A DNA stretch of 64,000 nucleotides from a bacterium (lineage in GTDB: Bacteria; Bacteroidota; Ignavibacteria; Kapaibacteriales; UBA7675): assembly GCA_030430495.1 (NCBI GenBank), contig JAUIKM010000015.1, forward strand, positions 1 to 64,000. The letters run 5' to 3'. A program made the translations under genes and the position numbers. Under the pieces are notes generated by a model. The model did no database searches. It was not told the origin of the DNA and saw only the letters and a program-made list of their open reading frames with translations. This document shows, in pieces, positions 1-9,630 of this stretch (position 1 is the stretch's first letter; each line of letters starts with the position of its first letter).

Positions 1-117
1 TCACGAAAATGACCGATCGTGATGTGTCTAAACTAATTTTCTATCTTTATATAACTACCGCTCATTGACAGAATACTATCGGTCACCTTCAGTGGGATTA
101 GCCGGTCATTTTCGTGA
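1..117. repeat. 15-bp perfect inverted repeat at the left edge
   Basis: Positions 1-15 (TCACGAAAATGACCG) are the exact reverse complement of 103-117, with 87 bases between. The right arm lies inside the HExxH reading frame. The left arm starts at the first base of the window, so the repeat may continue outside it. This could be a genuine inversion or a fold-back assembly artefact at a contig end. Confidence 0.75.
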
Positions 118-379
118 GATGGGGCAATTGGACCAGGATGAGATCGACAACCGGTTGGTTCAATTGCTCGGCCATGAACTACGGCATGCGGAACAAGCAG
201 CAACTGAAGGGGCCAAATACTTAAACACTGAAAGCGAAGAGGAACAAAATGGGACTCCCTACCAGTCCAAATGGCTGAAAGTCGGGGCCTTTGAATCACA
301 AAACCTCATTCGTATCCAATACGAAAAGATTCAGCAAGAAGAGAAGAAAAAAAGTAAAGGAGAAAATAATGAAAAATAG
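65..379 (+). CDS. HExxH (zincin-like) protein fragment, possible polymorphic-toxin C-terminus
   Basis: A 104-residue frame opened by a TTG codon without a visible ribosome binding site; the frame is closed upstream by a stop at 29-31. It contains LGHELRHAEQ (His37, Glu38, His41), the HExxH zinc-binding signature of zincin peptidases. The tail is lysine- and glutamate-rich. The motif followed by a helical region with Asn and Glu resembles the metallopeptidase tips at the ends of Rhs-like toxins (M91/NleD type), but that is inference from a short motif. The poor start and the inverted repeat running through it suggest the 3' end of a broken or truncated gene. The stop overlaps the next start by 11 bases. 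Composition is AT-rich compared with the rest of the window. It could also be a small intact gene. Confidence 0.45.
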   Translation: MTEYYRSPSVGLAGHFREMGQLDQDEIDNRLVQLLGHELRHAEQAATEGAKYLNTESEEEQNGTPYQSKWLKVGAFESQNLIRIQYEKIQQEEKKKSKGENNEK

Positions 380-1181
380 ATTCTTCTGGGCAGGATCAGT
401 TCTACTTGTGTTGATTGTATCCATCCTTGTATATAGCGATGCACTTGAATGGTGTGACAATACGATCTCCGACTCAAATCATGCAGTAGGACTCCATGAT
501 ACAGGCCACAACAGTAGAGAAGAATTGTGCAAATACATTGCCTCGATAGTGTGGCAACACAAATCGATGCAAACCACACTCGACCGCATGTCTGAACTGG
601 ACTCATTGGATTTAACGATTGACTCGTCGGGGACAATTCTTAACTACTATTTCGACATTGATACCGCGAGTTTATTCGTTCATCCGGTCGACACTGTCCT
701 TGGTTATTCAAGTCAGGAGCCAATCTATATCTATAGAGTGATATTACCTTCGATTCCCCACGACCGCATGACAATCGCAGTTCGACACGATATGAAACAA
801 TATGTTTTTCTGGATGGTCAATCAAAACACTTCAACGAATATCTGAAGGACATTCTGCCGCCAACAATAGACGAACCCGCAATAATCAATGCATGCAAAC
901 AATGGTTGCAATTCTACAAATTTCGGGACAGAGATAAGTTAACAAGTTCGATGACGGCAAAGAATGGGATAAGCGAAGCGTCCGGGGTCTCGTTTGAAGC
1001 GCATCAAAACAATGGAATATGGGATGTCGAAGTGAACATTAAGTCAACTATCCTCAATGGCCTGACGCGTCAAACATCCCCGTACATATCAAGATACATC
1101 TTCACGATAGATCCGTTGGAGCCTGATCTTTCTTACAAGGAAGAAGTTGTACAACCAGTGGACTATGAAGGTGTAGACTAA
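369..1181 (+). CDS. Membrane-anchored protein of unknown function, possible immunity partner
   Basis: A 270-residue protein starting at ATG 369, behind a good AAGGAG Shine-Dalgarno sequence; an upstream start at 291 would lie deep in the preceding gene and would hide the N-terminal hydrophobic segment. Residues about 5-23 (WAGSVLLVLIVSILVY) form one transmembrane or signal-anchor helix; the remainder is hydrophilic and mixed alpha/beta with no recognised domain. The 11-base overlap with the HExxH frame implies co-translation. A membrane-tethered periplasmic partner directly downstream of a toxin-like zincin would fit an immunity protein, but no immunity family is recognised. AT-rich codon use differs from the genes that follow, suggesting horizontal transfer. 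Confidence 0.7.
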   Translation: MKNRFFWAGSVLLVLIVSILVYSDALEWCDNTISDSNHAVGLHDTGHNSREELCKYIASIVWQHKSMQTTLDRMSELDSLDLTIDSSGTILNYYFDIDTASLFVHPVDTVLGYSSQEPIYIYRVILPSIPHDRMTIAVRHDMKQYVFLDGQSKHFNEYLKDILPPTIDEPAIINACKQWLQFYKFRDRDKLTSSMTAKNGISEASGVSFEAHQNNGIWDVEVNIKSTILNGLTRQTSPYISRYIFTIDPLEPDLSYKEEVVQPVDYEGVD

Positions 1182-1328
1182 CAATGTTAATATTGCCTCA
1201 GGACCAAAATACTTCGCGAACGGCGAACGATCCCCCGAGCTTGAAGGATCCGAGTGCGACGTTCTTAAACCGGCGAAGTGATCGAGTATAAAGTGGCAGT
1301 ATTTCCATCGGGAGCGAGTCTTCCCGCC

Positions 1329-1919
1329 TTAAGCTCCCGGCCGCGAACCCCACGGCTCCACCGTGCCGACAACGTGACGCCGCTCCGTCATCTCCAGTGC
1401 GTGCAACACACCCGTGCAAATCTCCGCATGTGTTAACCAGCGCGTCGTGTTTGCTTCCACTTTAAATCCCAGAACCGCCTGACGGTAGTTCGGAAGACTG
1501 CCCACGACGTTGTTCGCCACCATGCGATCCGCGATGCCTTCCGGTTGCAGCGAAGCGCTGCCCAGTACGTGCACGATTGCTGCCTCCGAATGACGCTCAG
1601 CAAGGCGTTGCAGCAGTCCTACAGCGAACTCTTCGGCGTGTGAGTGAACCCACAAAACGACCTTGCGACAGTCGAGGCTCCGATGCCTGAGAACGTCCAC
1701 TATTCTGTCGGCTGCACGCGGTGCACTGTAGTCAAAACGCCAGGCTGAAATTGCGCCGCCGACAGTCTTCGCCTCCCTGCTCAATTCGTAAAGTTTGCGA
1801 ACTTGACGAGCAATGACGATGGTCTGGAATTCCGTACTGAGCCTGAGCGCGACGCCTTTTAACATTCCGGTGCCGCCTATTACCAGATTGGCGGGTTCCG
1901 CCGTTTCTTGCCGACGCAT
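1329..1919 (-). CDS. Rossmann-fold NAD(P)-binding protein (atypical short-chain dehydrogenase)
   Basis: A 196-residue protein with an N-terminal glycine-rich dinucleotide loop, IGGTGMLKG at about residues 14-22, followed by an alternating beta/alpha pattern. The start at ATG 1919 is chosen because GGAG lies just upstream; a longer frame to 1985 would run well back into the preceding gene. It is shorter than classical SDR enzymes (about 250) and no YxxxK catalytic pair is obvious, so it may be a nucleotide-binding protein rather than an active oxidoreductase. It resembles small SDR-like proteins annotated in Firmicutes, from family memory only. It starts 4 bases after the stop of the pseudouridine synthase gene, so the two are probably co-transcribed. 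Confidence 0.8.
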   Translation of the reverse strand: MRRQETAEPANLVIGGTGMLKGVALRLSTEFQTIVIARQVRKLYELSREAKTVGGAISAWRFDYSAPRAADRIVDVLRHRSLDCRKVVLWVHSHAEEFAVGLLQRLAERHSEAAIVHVLGSASLQPEGIADRMVANNVVGSLPNYRQAVLGFKVEANTTRWLTHAEICTGVLHALEMTERRHVVGTVEPWGSRPGA

Positions 1920-1923
1920 GAAC

Positions 1924-2715
1924 TTACTCCCAATCGTCGCTGCCGAACTCCTGTTCCCAGTTGAATTTCTCAAAGTGCGGCGCATATTTGTTTAACACCT
2001 GCAATGCCGCGCTGAAATCCTTGGGGTAGTCGGCTGTAAACTCCATCTTTTCCCGCGTCCCGGGGTGAGTAAATCTCACGGTGTGGGAATGCAGAGTCAC
2101 ACGGCCGATAATCGGACGTTCCTCAGTGTGTTTGGCCAGGTTGTAACGGCGTTTAATACTGGAGAGCATAAAACCCGCGCTTTCGCCGTAATCCGGGTCG
2201 ACCAGCAGAGCGTGTCCAATCGCCGCCAGGTGAACGCGAATCTGATGCTGGCGTCCCGTGCGCAGGTCGCACTCCACAAGCGTGGCCATGCGGAAACGCT
2301 GCAGTACTTTCAAGAGCGTCAATGCTTCTTTGCCGCGCACCGACGGCATCATCAAACCTTTGCGAACGGGATTCGGCGCAATCGGGATGTCGACTTTCAT
2401 TTCGTCTTCGCGCATGACGCCGCCGACGATGGCGTGGTACAGCTTGTACACCGCACGCTCCGCAAACTGCCTGTTTAACTCGCGATGCGCATCCGCCGTC
2501 CGCGCAAACAACATGACGCCGCTTGTGTCGCGGTCCAGTCGATGCACCGTCAGCACTTCGCCGAACTCATCTTGCAGCACCTGCCTGAGATTGGGCAAAA
2601 GCGGGTCAAACCTGTCCGCGATACTTAACAATCCCGCAGGCTTGGACACGACGAGAATGTCGTCATCCGCATGCAGAACCGCATTCTGTACTTTGAATTC
2701 CTGTTTTCGCGACAT
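1924..2715 (-). CDS. RluA-family RNA pseudouridine synthase
   Basis: A 263-residue protein that isomerises uridine to pseudouridine in rRNA or tRNA. It carries the family signature HRLDRDTSG at about residues 58-66, in which Asp61 is the expected catalytic nucleophile, and the downstream block RTGRQHQIRVHLA typical of RluA/RluC/RluD enzymes. There is no N-terminal S4 domain, so it resembles RluA or the TruC type rather than RluC/D. ATG 2715 is preferred over an upstream TTG at 2742 because the core begins soon after it. The stop is 4 bases from the following Rossmann-protein gene. The exact target base cannot be deduced. Confidence 0.92.
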   Translation of the reverse strand: MSRKQEFKVQNAVLHADDDILVVSKPAGLLSIADRFDPLLPNLRQVLQDEFGEVLTVHRLDRDTSGVMLFARTADAHRELNRQFAERAVYKLYHAIVGGVMREDEMKVDIPIAPNPVRKGLMMPSVRGKEALTLLKVLQRFRMATLVECDLRTGRQHQIRVHLAAIGHALLVDPDYGESAGFMLSSIKRRYNLAKHTEERPIIGRVTLHSHTVRFTHPGTREKMEFTADYPKDFSAALQVLNKYAPHFEKFNWEQEFGSDDWE

Positions 2716-2752
2716 GGCTTGTTCCGATTGACGTAAACACAAATGTTAAATA

Positions 2753-3703
2753 TCAAAGAGAGTCGTTCTGATCCAGCGCAAAGCGCATAAGAACGGGACA
2801 GTGATCCGAGATGCGCTCCGCCACTTCGCGTTTGTAGCGGTGGTACAAGCTATACGTCCCCACGCTTGCGGGATCAACCATTGAATAGATGGCCGGCGAA
2901 ACCGCAATGTGGTCTATTGAAGTCCACTTTGCATTTTTACACGAAGCCAACTCGCCTGTTAAAAAGCGAAATGCCCGATTGTTTTCCAGCTCGGCCAGCG
3001 TCGGCGTGGCGTCATCTACGGGATTGTCGTTATAATCTCCCAGCACGATTACATCGTCTTCCGCGCCGCCCGCCAGTACGCCTTCAAACCAGGAATTGAC
3101 CATCGCCGACTGTTCGCGCCGAATGTTGTAGCTGCGCAGCCGCTTTTCCTCGGTATTGTCGTAACTCGAGGTCGCCTTGAAGTGCACCGCCATCAGGCGT
3201 ACGTCAAATTCTCCGGCGCGGCAGTCCACTATCAAACCCGGCCGCAGACCGCTGGAAACAGCCAGTTCTTCAAACTCATCGACTTTTGTCACCTGCAGTG
3301 ACGATCGAAACAAAAAGGCGACGCGCTGCGCGCCGCCGCGTTCGCTGACGATGTAATCAAAGTCCGGCAGCCACTTGGTCAGGCGCGCCAGCGCGTCGCC
3401 GTTCTCAATTTCCTGCAGCGCAAGGACATCTGCGCGCGTGTCGCGAATGCACTCGGCAATGAGTTTGATTTCTTCATCCGTGCGCGGCGTGCGGTCATTC
3501 TCGCCATCCCCCAGCCACTTGATGTTAAACGTCCCGACGGTCAGTTCGTCGCCCTCAAACGCGGAAGCCGGATCGGAAGAGTGCGACTCTCCGGACTCGC
3601 GCGAACAGGACACGATGACAAACAAGATGGGCATCATCAGAAAAAGGGGCAGCAGAAATCCCGTTAAAGACCGCGATGATGTTCGCCCGAATACAAACTG
3701 CAT
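2753..3703 (-). CDS. Endonuclease/exonuclease/phosphatase-family lipoprotein
   Basis: A 316-residue protein with a lipoprotein signal: a hydrophobic run ending in a lipobox-like IVSC at about residues 29-32, so it is probably lipid-anchored in the envelope. The mature part has the EEP (DNase I-like) motifs TFNIKWLGDGEND, LALQEIENGD, VLGDYNDNP and the terminal SDHCPVL, which contribute metal ligands and catalytic His/Asp. This fold cleaves phosphodiesters in nucleic acids, inositol phosphates or sphingolipids; the substrate is unknown. ATG 3703, behind AGGAAA, gives a sensible signal peptide, whereas the longer frame would overlap the proline dehydrogenase gene. Confidence 0.88.
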   Translation of the reverse strand: MQFVFGRTSSRSLTGFLLPLFLMMPILFVIVSCSRESGESHSSDPASAFEGDELTVGTFNIKWLGDGENDRTPRTDEEIKLIAECIRDTRADVLALQEIENGDALARLTKWLPDFDYIVSERGGAQRVAFLFRSSLQVTKVDEFEELAVSSGLRPGLIVDCRAGEFDVRLMAVHFKATSSYDNTEEKRLRSYNIRREQSAMVNSWFEGVLAGGAEDDVIVLGDYNDNPVDDATPTLAELENNRAFRFLTGELASCKNAKWTSIDHIAVSPAIYSMVDPASVGTYSLYHRYKREVAERISDHCPVLMRFALDQNDSL

Positions 3704-3752
3704 GAATTTTCCTGTTAATCCACGGGAGTTAATCCCGCAAGGTTTAAACAAA

Positions 3753-4649
3753 TCATTCCTTGCGAAAAATAGCGCGGAACACGTGGCCCGCAATCTGGGG
3801 GTTCTCGCGCAGACGTCGAACAGAATAGCCGTACCAGTCAGCTCCAAAAGGCACGTAAACACGCAATCTGTTGCCGTCCATTATTAACGCGCGGCGCAGC
3901 TCCGTACGCACGCCGAACAACATTTGATACTCGTAGTGTCCGGCGTACTGGGGATTATCCATAAAGAACAATTGCGCATCCTGCACCAGCACATCGTCGT
4001 GCGTGGCAATGCCCACATAAGATCCGATGTCCAGCAGCTGGCGCAGCAGGTGTTTATAGTTGTCCTGAACATCCTCTCGCGACTGATAAGCGATCTGCGG
4101 GATTTCGCGGTAGATGCCCTTGCACAGACGCACGGACGGCTTCAGGTCGGCCAGATCTTCGATGTCGCGCGAGCTTCGACGCATATAAGCCTGTAAAACA
4201 ATCCCCACATTCTCGAACCCCTCCTCGCGCAGACGCCTGTACATTAACAAGGTGCGGCTGGTATAGGGCGAGTTTTCCATATCGATGCGCACAAATCTGT
4301 TAACTTCGTGGGCATGTTTGACGATGCTGTACAGATTGCGATAACAAAACTCATCGTCAAATTCCAGGCCCAGACTCGTGAGTTTAACTGAGAGGCCGGA
4401 ATCGAGCTCATTTTCAGCAATTGCGTCAAGCACGATGCGCGATGTGGCGGTCTCGCTGATCGCCTGCTCGCGGGACTTGACGAACTCACCAAGCACATCT
4501 ACGGTTGCCTTTGCGTTTTCGGAGTTAAGCTGTTGCACCGTTTTAACAGCATCGCCGATCGTTTCACCGGCAATGTAACGCATCGCGATAACCCGCACCA
4601 GCGACCTGGGGACCAGGGGCAGGAACTTGGCAACAAGCTGATTAATCAT
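3753..4649 (-). CDS. Proline dehydrogenase (monofunctional, FAD-dependent)
   Basis: A 298-residue enzyme that oxidises L-proline to pyrroline-5-carboxylate, passing electrons to FAD and the quinone pool. The C-terminal signature RVYVPFGADWYGYSVRRL holds the conserved Arg pair that binds the proline carboxylate; IDMEN and the ATHDD segment are also typical of the PRODH barrel. The length matches monofunctional bacterial PRODH (about 300) rather than the bifunctional PutA; no pyrroline-5-carboxylate dehydrogenase is in the window. The ribosome binding site is weak. It lies between the thioredoxin-domain protein and the EEP lipoprotein on the same strand. Confidence 0.94.
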   Translation of the reverse strand: MINQLVAKFLPLVPRSLVRVIAMRYIAGETIGDAVKTVQQLNSENAKATVDVLGEFVKSREQAISETATSRIVLDAIAENELDSGLSVKLTSLGLEFDDEFCYRNLYSIVKHAHEVNRFVRIDMENSPYTSRTLLMYRRLREEGFENVGIVLQAYMRRSSRDIEDLADLKPSVRLCKGIYREIPQIAYQSREDVQDNYKHLLRQLLDIGSYVGIATHDDVLVQDAQLFFMDNPQYAGHYEYQMLFGVRTELRRALIMDGNRLRVYVPFGADWYGYSVRRLRENPQIAGHVFRAIFRKE

Positions 4650-4691
4650 TGCAGCGCCGCTCGCTCATGTATGTTGAAAAGTTCAGCCAAA

Positions 4692-6785
4692 TCAAGCATT
4701 AACATCCGCCAGAGACCGGCGCAAAGCGTCGACGTCCGTCACCGGAGCACAGCATGCGAAGTTAACGCATACGTACGCGGTGGTCACAGCGCCGACAGGC
4801 GTTTGATTGGCCGCATGTTCAATCAATTGTTTAACATTTTCCGAACCGTCGTTGTGCACCACGACGGAGAAAGGCAGCCAGGTCGAATCGACAAGGTACA
4901 CAAACTCGCTTGCAGATGCACGGTCGGCGCCATAAGCCAGGACAATCTCGCGATGTCCGCGCGCAAGAAAATCGTGCGCCTGCAGCATAAAAGCAAATCC
5001 CGTCGGATGGCGGTCCATCGCCGCGGCGAATGCCTCCACCGTACCGACAGCCGCATCCGTGAATTCCCGACGCCCGGTCAGGCTGCCGTAGCGCGCCAGC
5101 GTCCATGCCGCTATCGAGTTGCCGGAAGGCATCGCGCCGTCATAGGCTTCCCTGGTCTGCAACGGCATCGATTCATTGTGCGCCGCGCTGAAAGTAAATC
5201 CGCCGGCTTCGGTCGACGCGAAGTCGGCCAGAAGCCGCTCGCAGTCCGCCAGGCCCGCACGCAGGTACGCCGCCTCGCCTGTCGCCTGATACAACTCCAG
5301 CGCCGCCCAGGCACAGAGGGCATAGTCGTCCAGAAATGCGTCGATTGCAGCTTCGCCGTCGCGATAACGATGCAGTCGACGCCCGTCGCTCGTGCAGAGG
5401 TTTTCGTCCAAAAATTTCCAGGCGTTCACGGCCGCCTGCAGCAATTGCGCCTCGCCAAAAGCACGCGACGCACGCGTCAGGGCTGCAATCATGAAGGCGT
5501 TCCAGTCGGTCAGAATTTTGTCGTCTTTGTGCGGATGCACGCGCGTTTCGCGGATTTCGAACAGCTGCTGTCGGATTTTTTCCAGACGCACCTGCAGGTC
5601 ATCCGGCGCAACGCCGCTCTCCGCCGCCAGTTCGGCGAGGCTCGCTTTCAGATGCGGAATGTTCTCGCCGGTCGTGTGTGTGCCGACTTCTTCAACAAAG
5701 TTGCCCTCCGGTTCGATGGAGAATGCCCGGGCGAACAGCTTAAAATCGTCTTCGTTCAGCGCTTCGCGCAATTCTGACTCCGCCCAGACGTAGAATTTGC
5801 CTTCGCGTCCTTCCGAATCCGCATCCTCGGCGGAGTAAAAGCCGCCCTTCTCCGAGGTCATATCCCGAAGAACGTAAGCGGCAATTTCCATGGCGGTGCG
5901 GCGGTATTCCGTTTTGCCCGTTGCCTGAAACGCTTCAGTGTAGGCCAGCAGTAGCCCCGCCTGGTCATAGAGCATTTTTTCAAAGTGCGGCAGCAGCCAC
6001 TGTGCATCGGTGCTGTAGCGGTGGAAGCCAAATCCAACGTGATCGTACATGCCGCCGCGCCGCATTTCCGCCAGCGTTTTTTCGGCCATTTCGAGCGCTT
6101 TGGCATCGCCTGTGCGTTTGTGCTGCCCAAGCAGAAAGGTCAGTTTGTGCGGCGTTGGAAACTTCGGCCGCGCGCCGAAGCCGCCGCGTTCAGCGTCGAA
6201 TTCGCGTTCGAAGTTGCGCAGCGCTTTGTCGAAGATGTCGGGCCCAAGAGTGTCGCGCCGGACGGCGGCGGCGATGTGTTCGCGAATCTGAGCCAGAAGC
6301 CCGGCGCCGGACTTTTCAATCTTTTCGCGTTCATTCTGCCAACCGGCCGCTATTGAGCGCAGAACGGTGCCGAAACCCGGACGACCGTGGCGGTCCTGCG
6401 GCGGAAAATAGGTGCCGACGTAGAACGGTTCTTTTGCGGGCGTCATGAACACCGAAAGCGGCCAGCCGCCGTGTCCCGTCACCATCTGGCACACGGCCAT
6501 ATAGGTCGCGTCGATATCGGGCCGCTCCTCGCGGTCGACTTTGATACAAACAAAAAATTCATTCAGCAGAGCAGCCAGCGCGTCGTTTTCAAACGACTCG
6601 CGCTCCATCACATGGCACCAGTGGCAGGTGGAGTAGCCGACGCTCAGAAAGATTGGTTTGTTTTCGCTGTGTGCGCGTTCGAATGCCGTGTCGGTCCATG
6701 GCAACCAGTCGACCGGATTGTGCGCGTGCTGCAGCAGGTAGGGCGACTTCTCGTGTATGAGGGCGTTCGTGTGCTCGTGGGCCAC
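4692..6785 (-). CDS. Thioredoxin-domain protein of the YyaL/SSP411 (DUF255) family
   Basis: A 697-residue protein with an N-terminal thioredoxin-like domain (DUF255) containing [15 protein letters not shown] and the cysteine motif STCHWCHVM at about residues 52-60, followed by a long alpha/alpha-barrel part related to N-acylglucosamine 2-epimerase and glycosidase folds. This is the full length of the family, which is widespread (YyaL in Bacillus, SPATA20 in animals). The biochemical function is not established. The start is GTG 6785, supported by GGAG eight bases upstream. It precedes proline dehydrogenase on the same strand with a 42-base gap. Confidence 0.93.
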   Translation of the reverse strand: MAHEHTNALIHEKSPYLLQHAHNPVDWLPWTDTAFERAHSENKPIFLSVGYSTCHWCHVMERESFENDALAALLNEFFVCIKVDREERPDIDATYMAVCQMVTGHGGWPLSVFMTPAKEPFYVGTYFPPQDRHGRPGFGTVLRSIAAGWQNEREKIEKSGAGLLAQIREHIAAAVRRDTLGPDIFDKALRNFEREFDAERGGFGARPKFPTPHKLTFLLGQHKRTGDAKALEMAEKTLAEMRRGGMYDHVGFGFHRYSTDAQWLLPHFEKMLYDQAGLLLAYTEAFQATGKTEYRRTAMEIAAYVLRDMTSEKGGFYSAEDADSEGREGKFYVWAESELREALNEDDFKLFARAFSIEPEGNFVEEVGTHTTGENIPHLKASLAELAAESGVAPDDLQVRLEKIRQQLFEIRETRVHPHKDDKILTDWNAFMIAALTRASRAFGEAQLLQAAVNAWKFLDENLCTSDGRRLHRYRDGEAAIDAFLDDYALCAWAALELYQATGEAAYLRAGLADCERLLADFASTEAGGFTFSAAHNESMPLQTREAYDGAMPSGNSIAAWTLARYGSLTGRREFTDAAVGTVEAFAAAMDRHPTGFAFMLQAHDFLARGHREIVLAYGADRASASEFVYLVDSTWLPFSVVVHNDGSENVKQLIEHAANQTPVGAVTTAYVCVNFACCAPVTDVDALRRSLADVNA

Positions 6786-6854
6786 AGTCCGGACTCCAGT
6801 GCCCTGGCGGGCGTTTGCGATTCTGGTCAGGCCGCCCGTTTCCGGGAGCGGCGG

Positions 6855-7913
6855 TCAGCCGGCATTTGCCGCAGCCTGCTTGCGGTAGTGAGCGACGATG
6901 TTCGGCGCAAGATATTCGCTGAAGCAACGCTCGAAGTCGTAGCCCGGGACCCAGTTCCAGTCGCGACGCGCGCGCGCGTCGTCGGTGTTTTCGGGCCAGC
7001 TGTCAATAATCGCCTGACGGTGTTTGTGCGGCACGTATTCCACGCGGCTGCGCCGAAAGAGCGAGGCCGTCATGTCGGCAAATTCAGCCGCACTCGGAGC
7101 AAAAGACGTGATGTTGTAGGCCGTTTGCGTCAGACCGGAACGCTCGGCCGCCGCCAGCTGCCGCAGGGCAAGGATCGCGTCCGGCATGGCCATAAAGGGA
7201 ATGCGCGCGTCGGGACGGACAAAACACTCGTAGACCTCGTCCAGCTCCAGCACCTGATTGCGGGCCGCGGCGTGAATCATTTCGGGGGCAAAATCGCTCG
7301 TCCCGCCGGAAGGAATCGTGAAGGCCGAAATCAGTCCCGGGAAACGCAGCGCGCGGAAATCGACGAAGCGATCCTGGCGATCGCCCTCAAGCAGCTTGAA
7401 ATGCCGCGTAAAGTAGCGCCCCAACTGCTCCGTGTAGAGTTTGTTGATGCCGTACATCGTAATCGGATTGGTGTACGACTGCTCGTCGATAGCACCGGCT
7501 GCCGTTTTTTCCGCCACCGAAGGCAAACCGTACACGGCAATCGAACTGGGATACATGAACACGACAGGTCTCTGACGCCGCACGCCGGTGACATGCGCCA
7601 TTTCCAGCAGCGCAAGTGTGCCGTTGACGTTGACGTTGTGCGCCAGAATCGGATCGCGCTCGGCGCCCGTCGAAAGCAGGGCCGCCAGGTGAAACACAAC
7701 GTCAAAGTCGAGTTGGCCCAGTTGCGCCAGCAGTTTGCGGTCGGTGATATCGCCTTCGATGAAGCGCTCGCATTTGGCGGCCAGCTCAGGCTTCGGCTCA
7801 CGCAGGTCCACCGCGGTAATCGCTGTCTCCGCCTGTTCGCGTGTAATCTGTTCAATCAGGCTGTGCCCGATTTCCCCATTCGCTCCGGTAATCAAAACCC
7901 GTGAAGTGCTCAT
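6855..7913 (-). CDS. SDR-type L-threonine 3-dehydrogenase-like epimerase/dehydrogenase
   Basis: A 352-residue extended short-chain dehydrogenase. The NAD loop is GANGEIGHS near residues 8-16 and the catalytic pair is in YGINK. The block RFPGLISAFTIPSGGTSD and the later YECFVRPDARIPFM match the SDR-type threonine 3-dehydrogenase subgroup, which oxidises L-threonine to 2-amino-3-ketobutyrate, better than UDP-sugar epimerases. The start at ATG 7913 follows GGAAAAG; an ATG or GTG further upstream would add only four residues. It faces the divergent GT9 gene across about 215 bases. A nucleotide-sugar role is the main alternative. Confidence 0.85.
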   Translation of the reverse strand: MSTSRVLITGANGEIGHSLIEQITREQAETAITAVDLREPKPELAAKCERFIEGDITDRKLLAQLGQLDFDVVFHLAALLSTGAERDPILAHNVNVNGTLALLEMAHVTGVRRQRPVVFMYPSSIAVYGLPSVAEKTAAGAIDEQSYTNPITMYGINKLYTEQLGRYFTRHFKLLEGDRQDRFVDFRALRFPGLISAFTIPSGGTSDFAPEMIHAAARNQVLELDEVYECFVRPDARIPFMAMPDAILALRQLAAAERSGLTQTAYNITSFAPSAAEFADMTASLFRRSRVEYVPHKHRQAIIDSWPENTDDARARRDWNWVPGYDFERCFSEYLAPNIVAHYRKQAAANAG

Positions 7914-8128
7914 ACTTTTCCGCAAACTCTGATGTTATTACCTGACGCCGCTTTTTGAAACTGAGCCCGGAAATTACGAAATTTTTTCCGGTGATAATTG
8001 CCCGGAATTAAATGTCCGACGACGCGCCGTCCGCAGGCGACGCAAAGCCGCCGGCGCGGGCCTGAACACAGGCGCATCTTGCGGCACAGGTGAAAATAGA
8101 TTTCCGCGCTCTTCGTAGTTTGCCCCTT

Positions 8129-9418
8129 ATGACGCAGTATTTCGACGCTCCGCAGCTGTTTTCCCCGCAGACGCACCCCGCGCTCCGCGAAGATTTTGTG
8201 TCGCCCGGTGCAGGCGGGGCCCCGTCAGACGCCGAACCGCGTTCCGAGCCGCTGCGTTCGTTCCTCTTCGGGCTGCTTGGGCGCGGCGTGACATCGCCTG
8301 TCGCTCCCATCCCCGCAGACAAACTGCGGCACGTACTTTTGCTGCGCTACGACGCGCTCGGCGACTACCTCGTCACATGCGCGCTGATGCGCTGGATCAA
8401 ACACCACAACCCCGCCTGCCGCATTTCGGTCATCAGCTCCTACCGCAATGACGGCGCCATGCGATTTGATCCCTATGTCGATCGGCGGCTATCCATCGAT
8501 CCTCGTTATACCTTCCACCACTCCTGGCTTTCGGCACTCAGCCTGCGACGCGAAGCGCCGGTCGACCTCGTGATCGCACCAATTTTCACGCGTTTAAGCA
8601 AGGCGGCGACCATCGCCCGTCTGGCAGCTCCCGGCACACCCGCCGCAACGTTCCTGCATCCCGGACGCGCGCGCATCTACGGCAAGGCGTTCCAGTATCA
8701 GGCCGCTATGCATCCCTGGCGCGAACACATCTCTCAACGCATGCTCAATCTCGGACGCAGCTGCATCGACGTAGGCGTCGACGACTCTTTTTCACCGAGA
8801 CCTCATTTGTCGCTCGACGTGCATCACGCCCGCCAGGCCGCCGAATTCGCACGCCTGCACGCACTGCGCTACAACATTCGCGACGAAAACGTCTTCGTAC
8901 ATGGCCTCGACAGATCGGACTACAACTCGCTCGCAACCGCGGGGCGTCCCTTCATCGTATTTAACATCGCCTCGCACATGCCCGAGCGGAACTGGAGCGT
9001 TGCCAACTGCATCGATGTAATTAAACAGATTCAGCACAGCTGGTCCGAGCTCGTTATTCTGCTCAGCGGGGGCCCGCAGCGCCGCGAGGACGCCCGCGAA
9101 ATCTGCGCCCATGTCAACGGCGACACCTGCCTGACCATCGAGCACGACTGGTTAACATTTTGTGCGCTATTGGCCGGCGGCGAATTCCTGATCAGCGTAG
9201 ACTCCGCCCCTGTTCACGTTGCTTCGGCATCCGGACGTCCGGCCGTTGTGCTGGTACACAAATATCGCGCCGCCTGCGAGTGGTACCCCTTCGGCATCGA
9301 ATGGCGCCTGATCCTGAGCCCGAGCAACGTCCACCTTAACGACATTCCCTCGAACCTGATTTTCACGGCTGTCACGCAATTGGTCGACTCCTGTCCTTTT
9401 AATTTAAACAGCGACTGA
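8129..9418 (+). CDS. Glycosyltransferase family 9 (heptosyltransferase-like)
   Basis: A 429-residue GT-B enzyme of the ADP-heptose:LPS heptosyltransferase family. The N-terminal domain opens with HVLLLRYDALGDYLVT, and the C-terminal donor-binding domain has IVFNIASHMPERNWS, LLSGGPQ and SVDSAPVHVASASGRP. Such enzymes add heptose or other sugars to lipopolysaccharide core on the cytoplasmic face. The start is uncertain: ATG 8129 and GTG 8090 both lack a clear ribosome binding site, and both leave an unassigned N-terminal extension of 65-80 residues before the domain. It is read away from the threonine-dehydrogenase-like gene and towards the VOC gene. Confidence 0.88.
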   Translation: MTQYFDAPQLFSPQTHPALREDFVSPGAGGAPSDAEPRSEPLRSFLFGLLGRGVTSPVAPIPADKLRHVLLLRYDALGDYLVTCALMRWIKHHNPACRISVISSYRNDGAMRFDPYVDRRLSIDPRYTFHHSWLSALSLRREAPVDLVIAPIFTRLSKAATIARLAAPGTPAATFLHPGRARIYGKAFQYQAAMHPWREHISQRMLNLGRSCIDVGVDDSFSPRPHLSLDVHHARQAAEFARLHALRYNIRDENVFVHGLDRSDYNSLATAGRPFIVFNIASHMPERNWSVANCIDVIKQIQHSWSELVILLSGGPQRREDAREICAHVNGDTCLTIEHDWLTFCALLAGGEFLISVDSAPVHVASASGRPAVVLVHKYRAACEWYPFGIEWRLILSPSNVHLNDIPSNLIFTAVTQLVDSCPFNLNSD

Positions 9419-9453
9419 AGAGACGCTTCCGAATTCAGCCCTGAGCAAACCTG

Positions 9454-9494
9454 GCTTCGCCTCCGGCGCTTCCGCCTGGCGGCTTGCTTTTTCC
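9454..9494 (+). repeat. Dispersed intergenic repeat, copy A
   Basis: GCTTCGCC at 9454-9461 and GGCTTGCTTTTTCC at 9481-9494, followed by CTTCTGTTTACCA. The same two blocks in the same order recur at 22996-23029 and, inverted, at 23254-23293. All three copies lie outside genes. Confidence 0.5.
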
Positions 9495-9630
9495 TTCTGT
9501 TTACCACCGGGTCAGATGTCAGACGCATTGAAACCGGCGGCACGACACGGATCGGGAAAGAAATCGAGTCGGCTGTCAGGGCGCCGGGAACTGCGCACCT
9601 GGTTTTTCACCGGCAGTGGAGCGCGGTCCG

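Noticed and set aside
4533-7904. Plus-strand open frames (4533-5777, 6387-7904) across the minus-strand housekeeping genes
   Set aside because: Antisense to well-recognised proline dehydrogenase, YyaL-type and SDR genes; translations lack domains.
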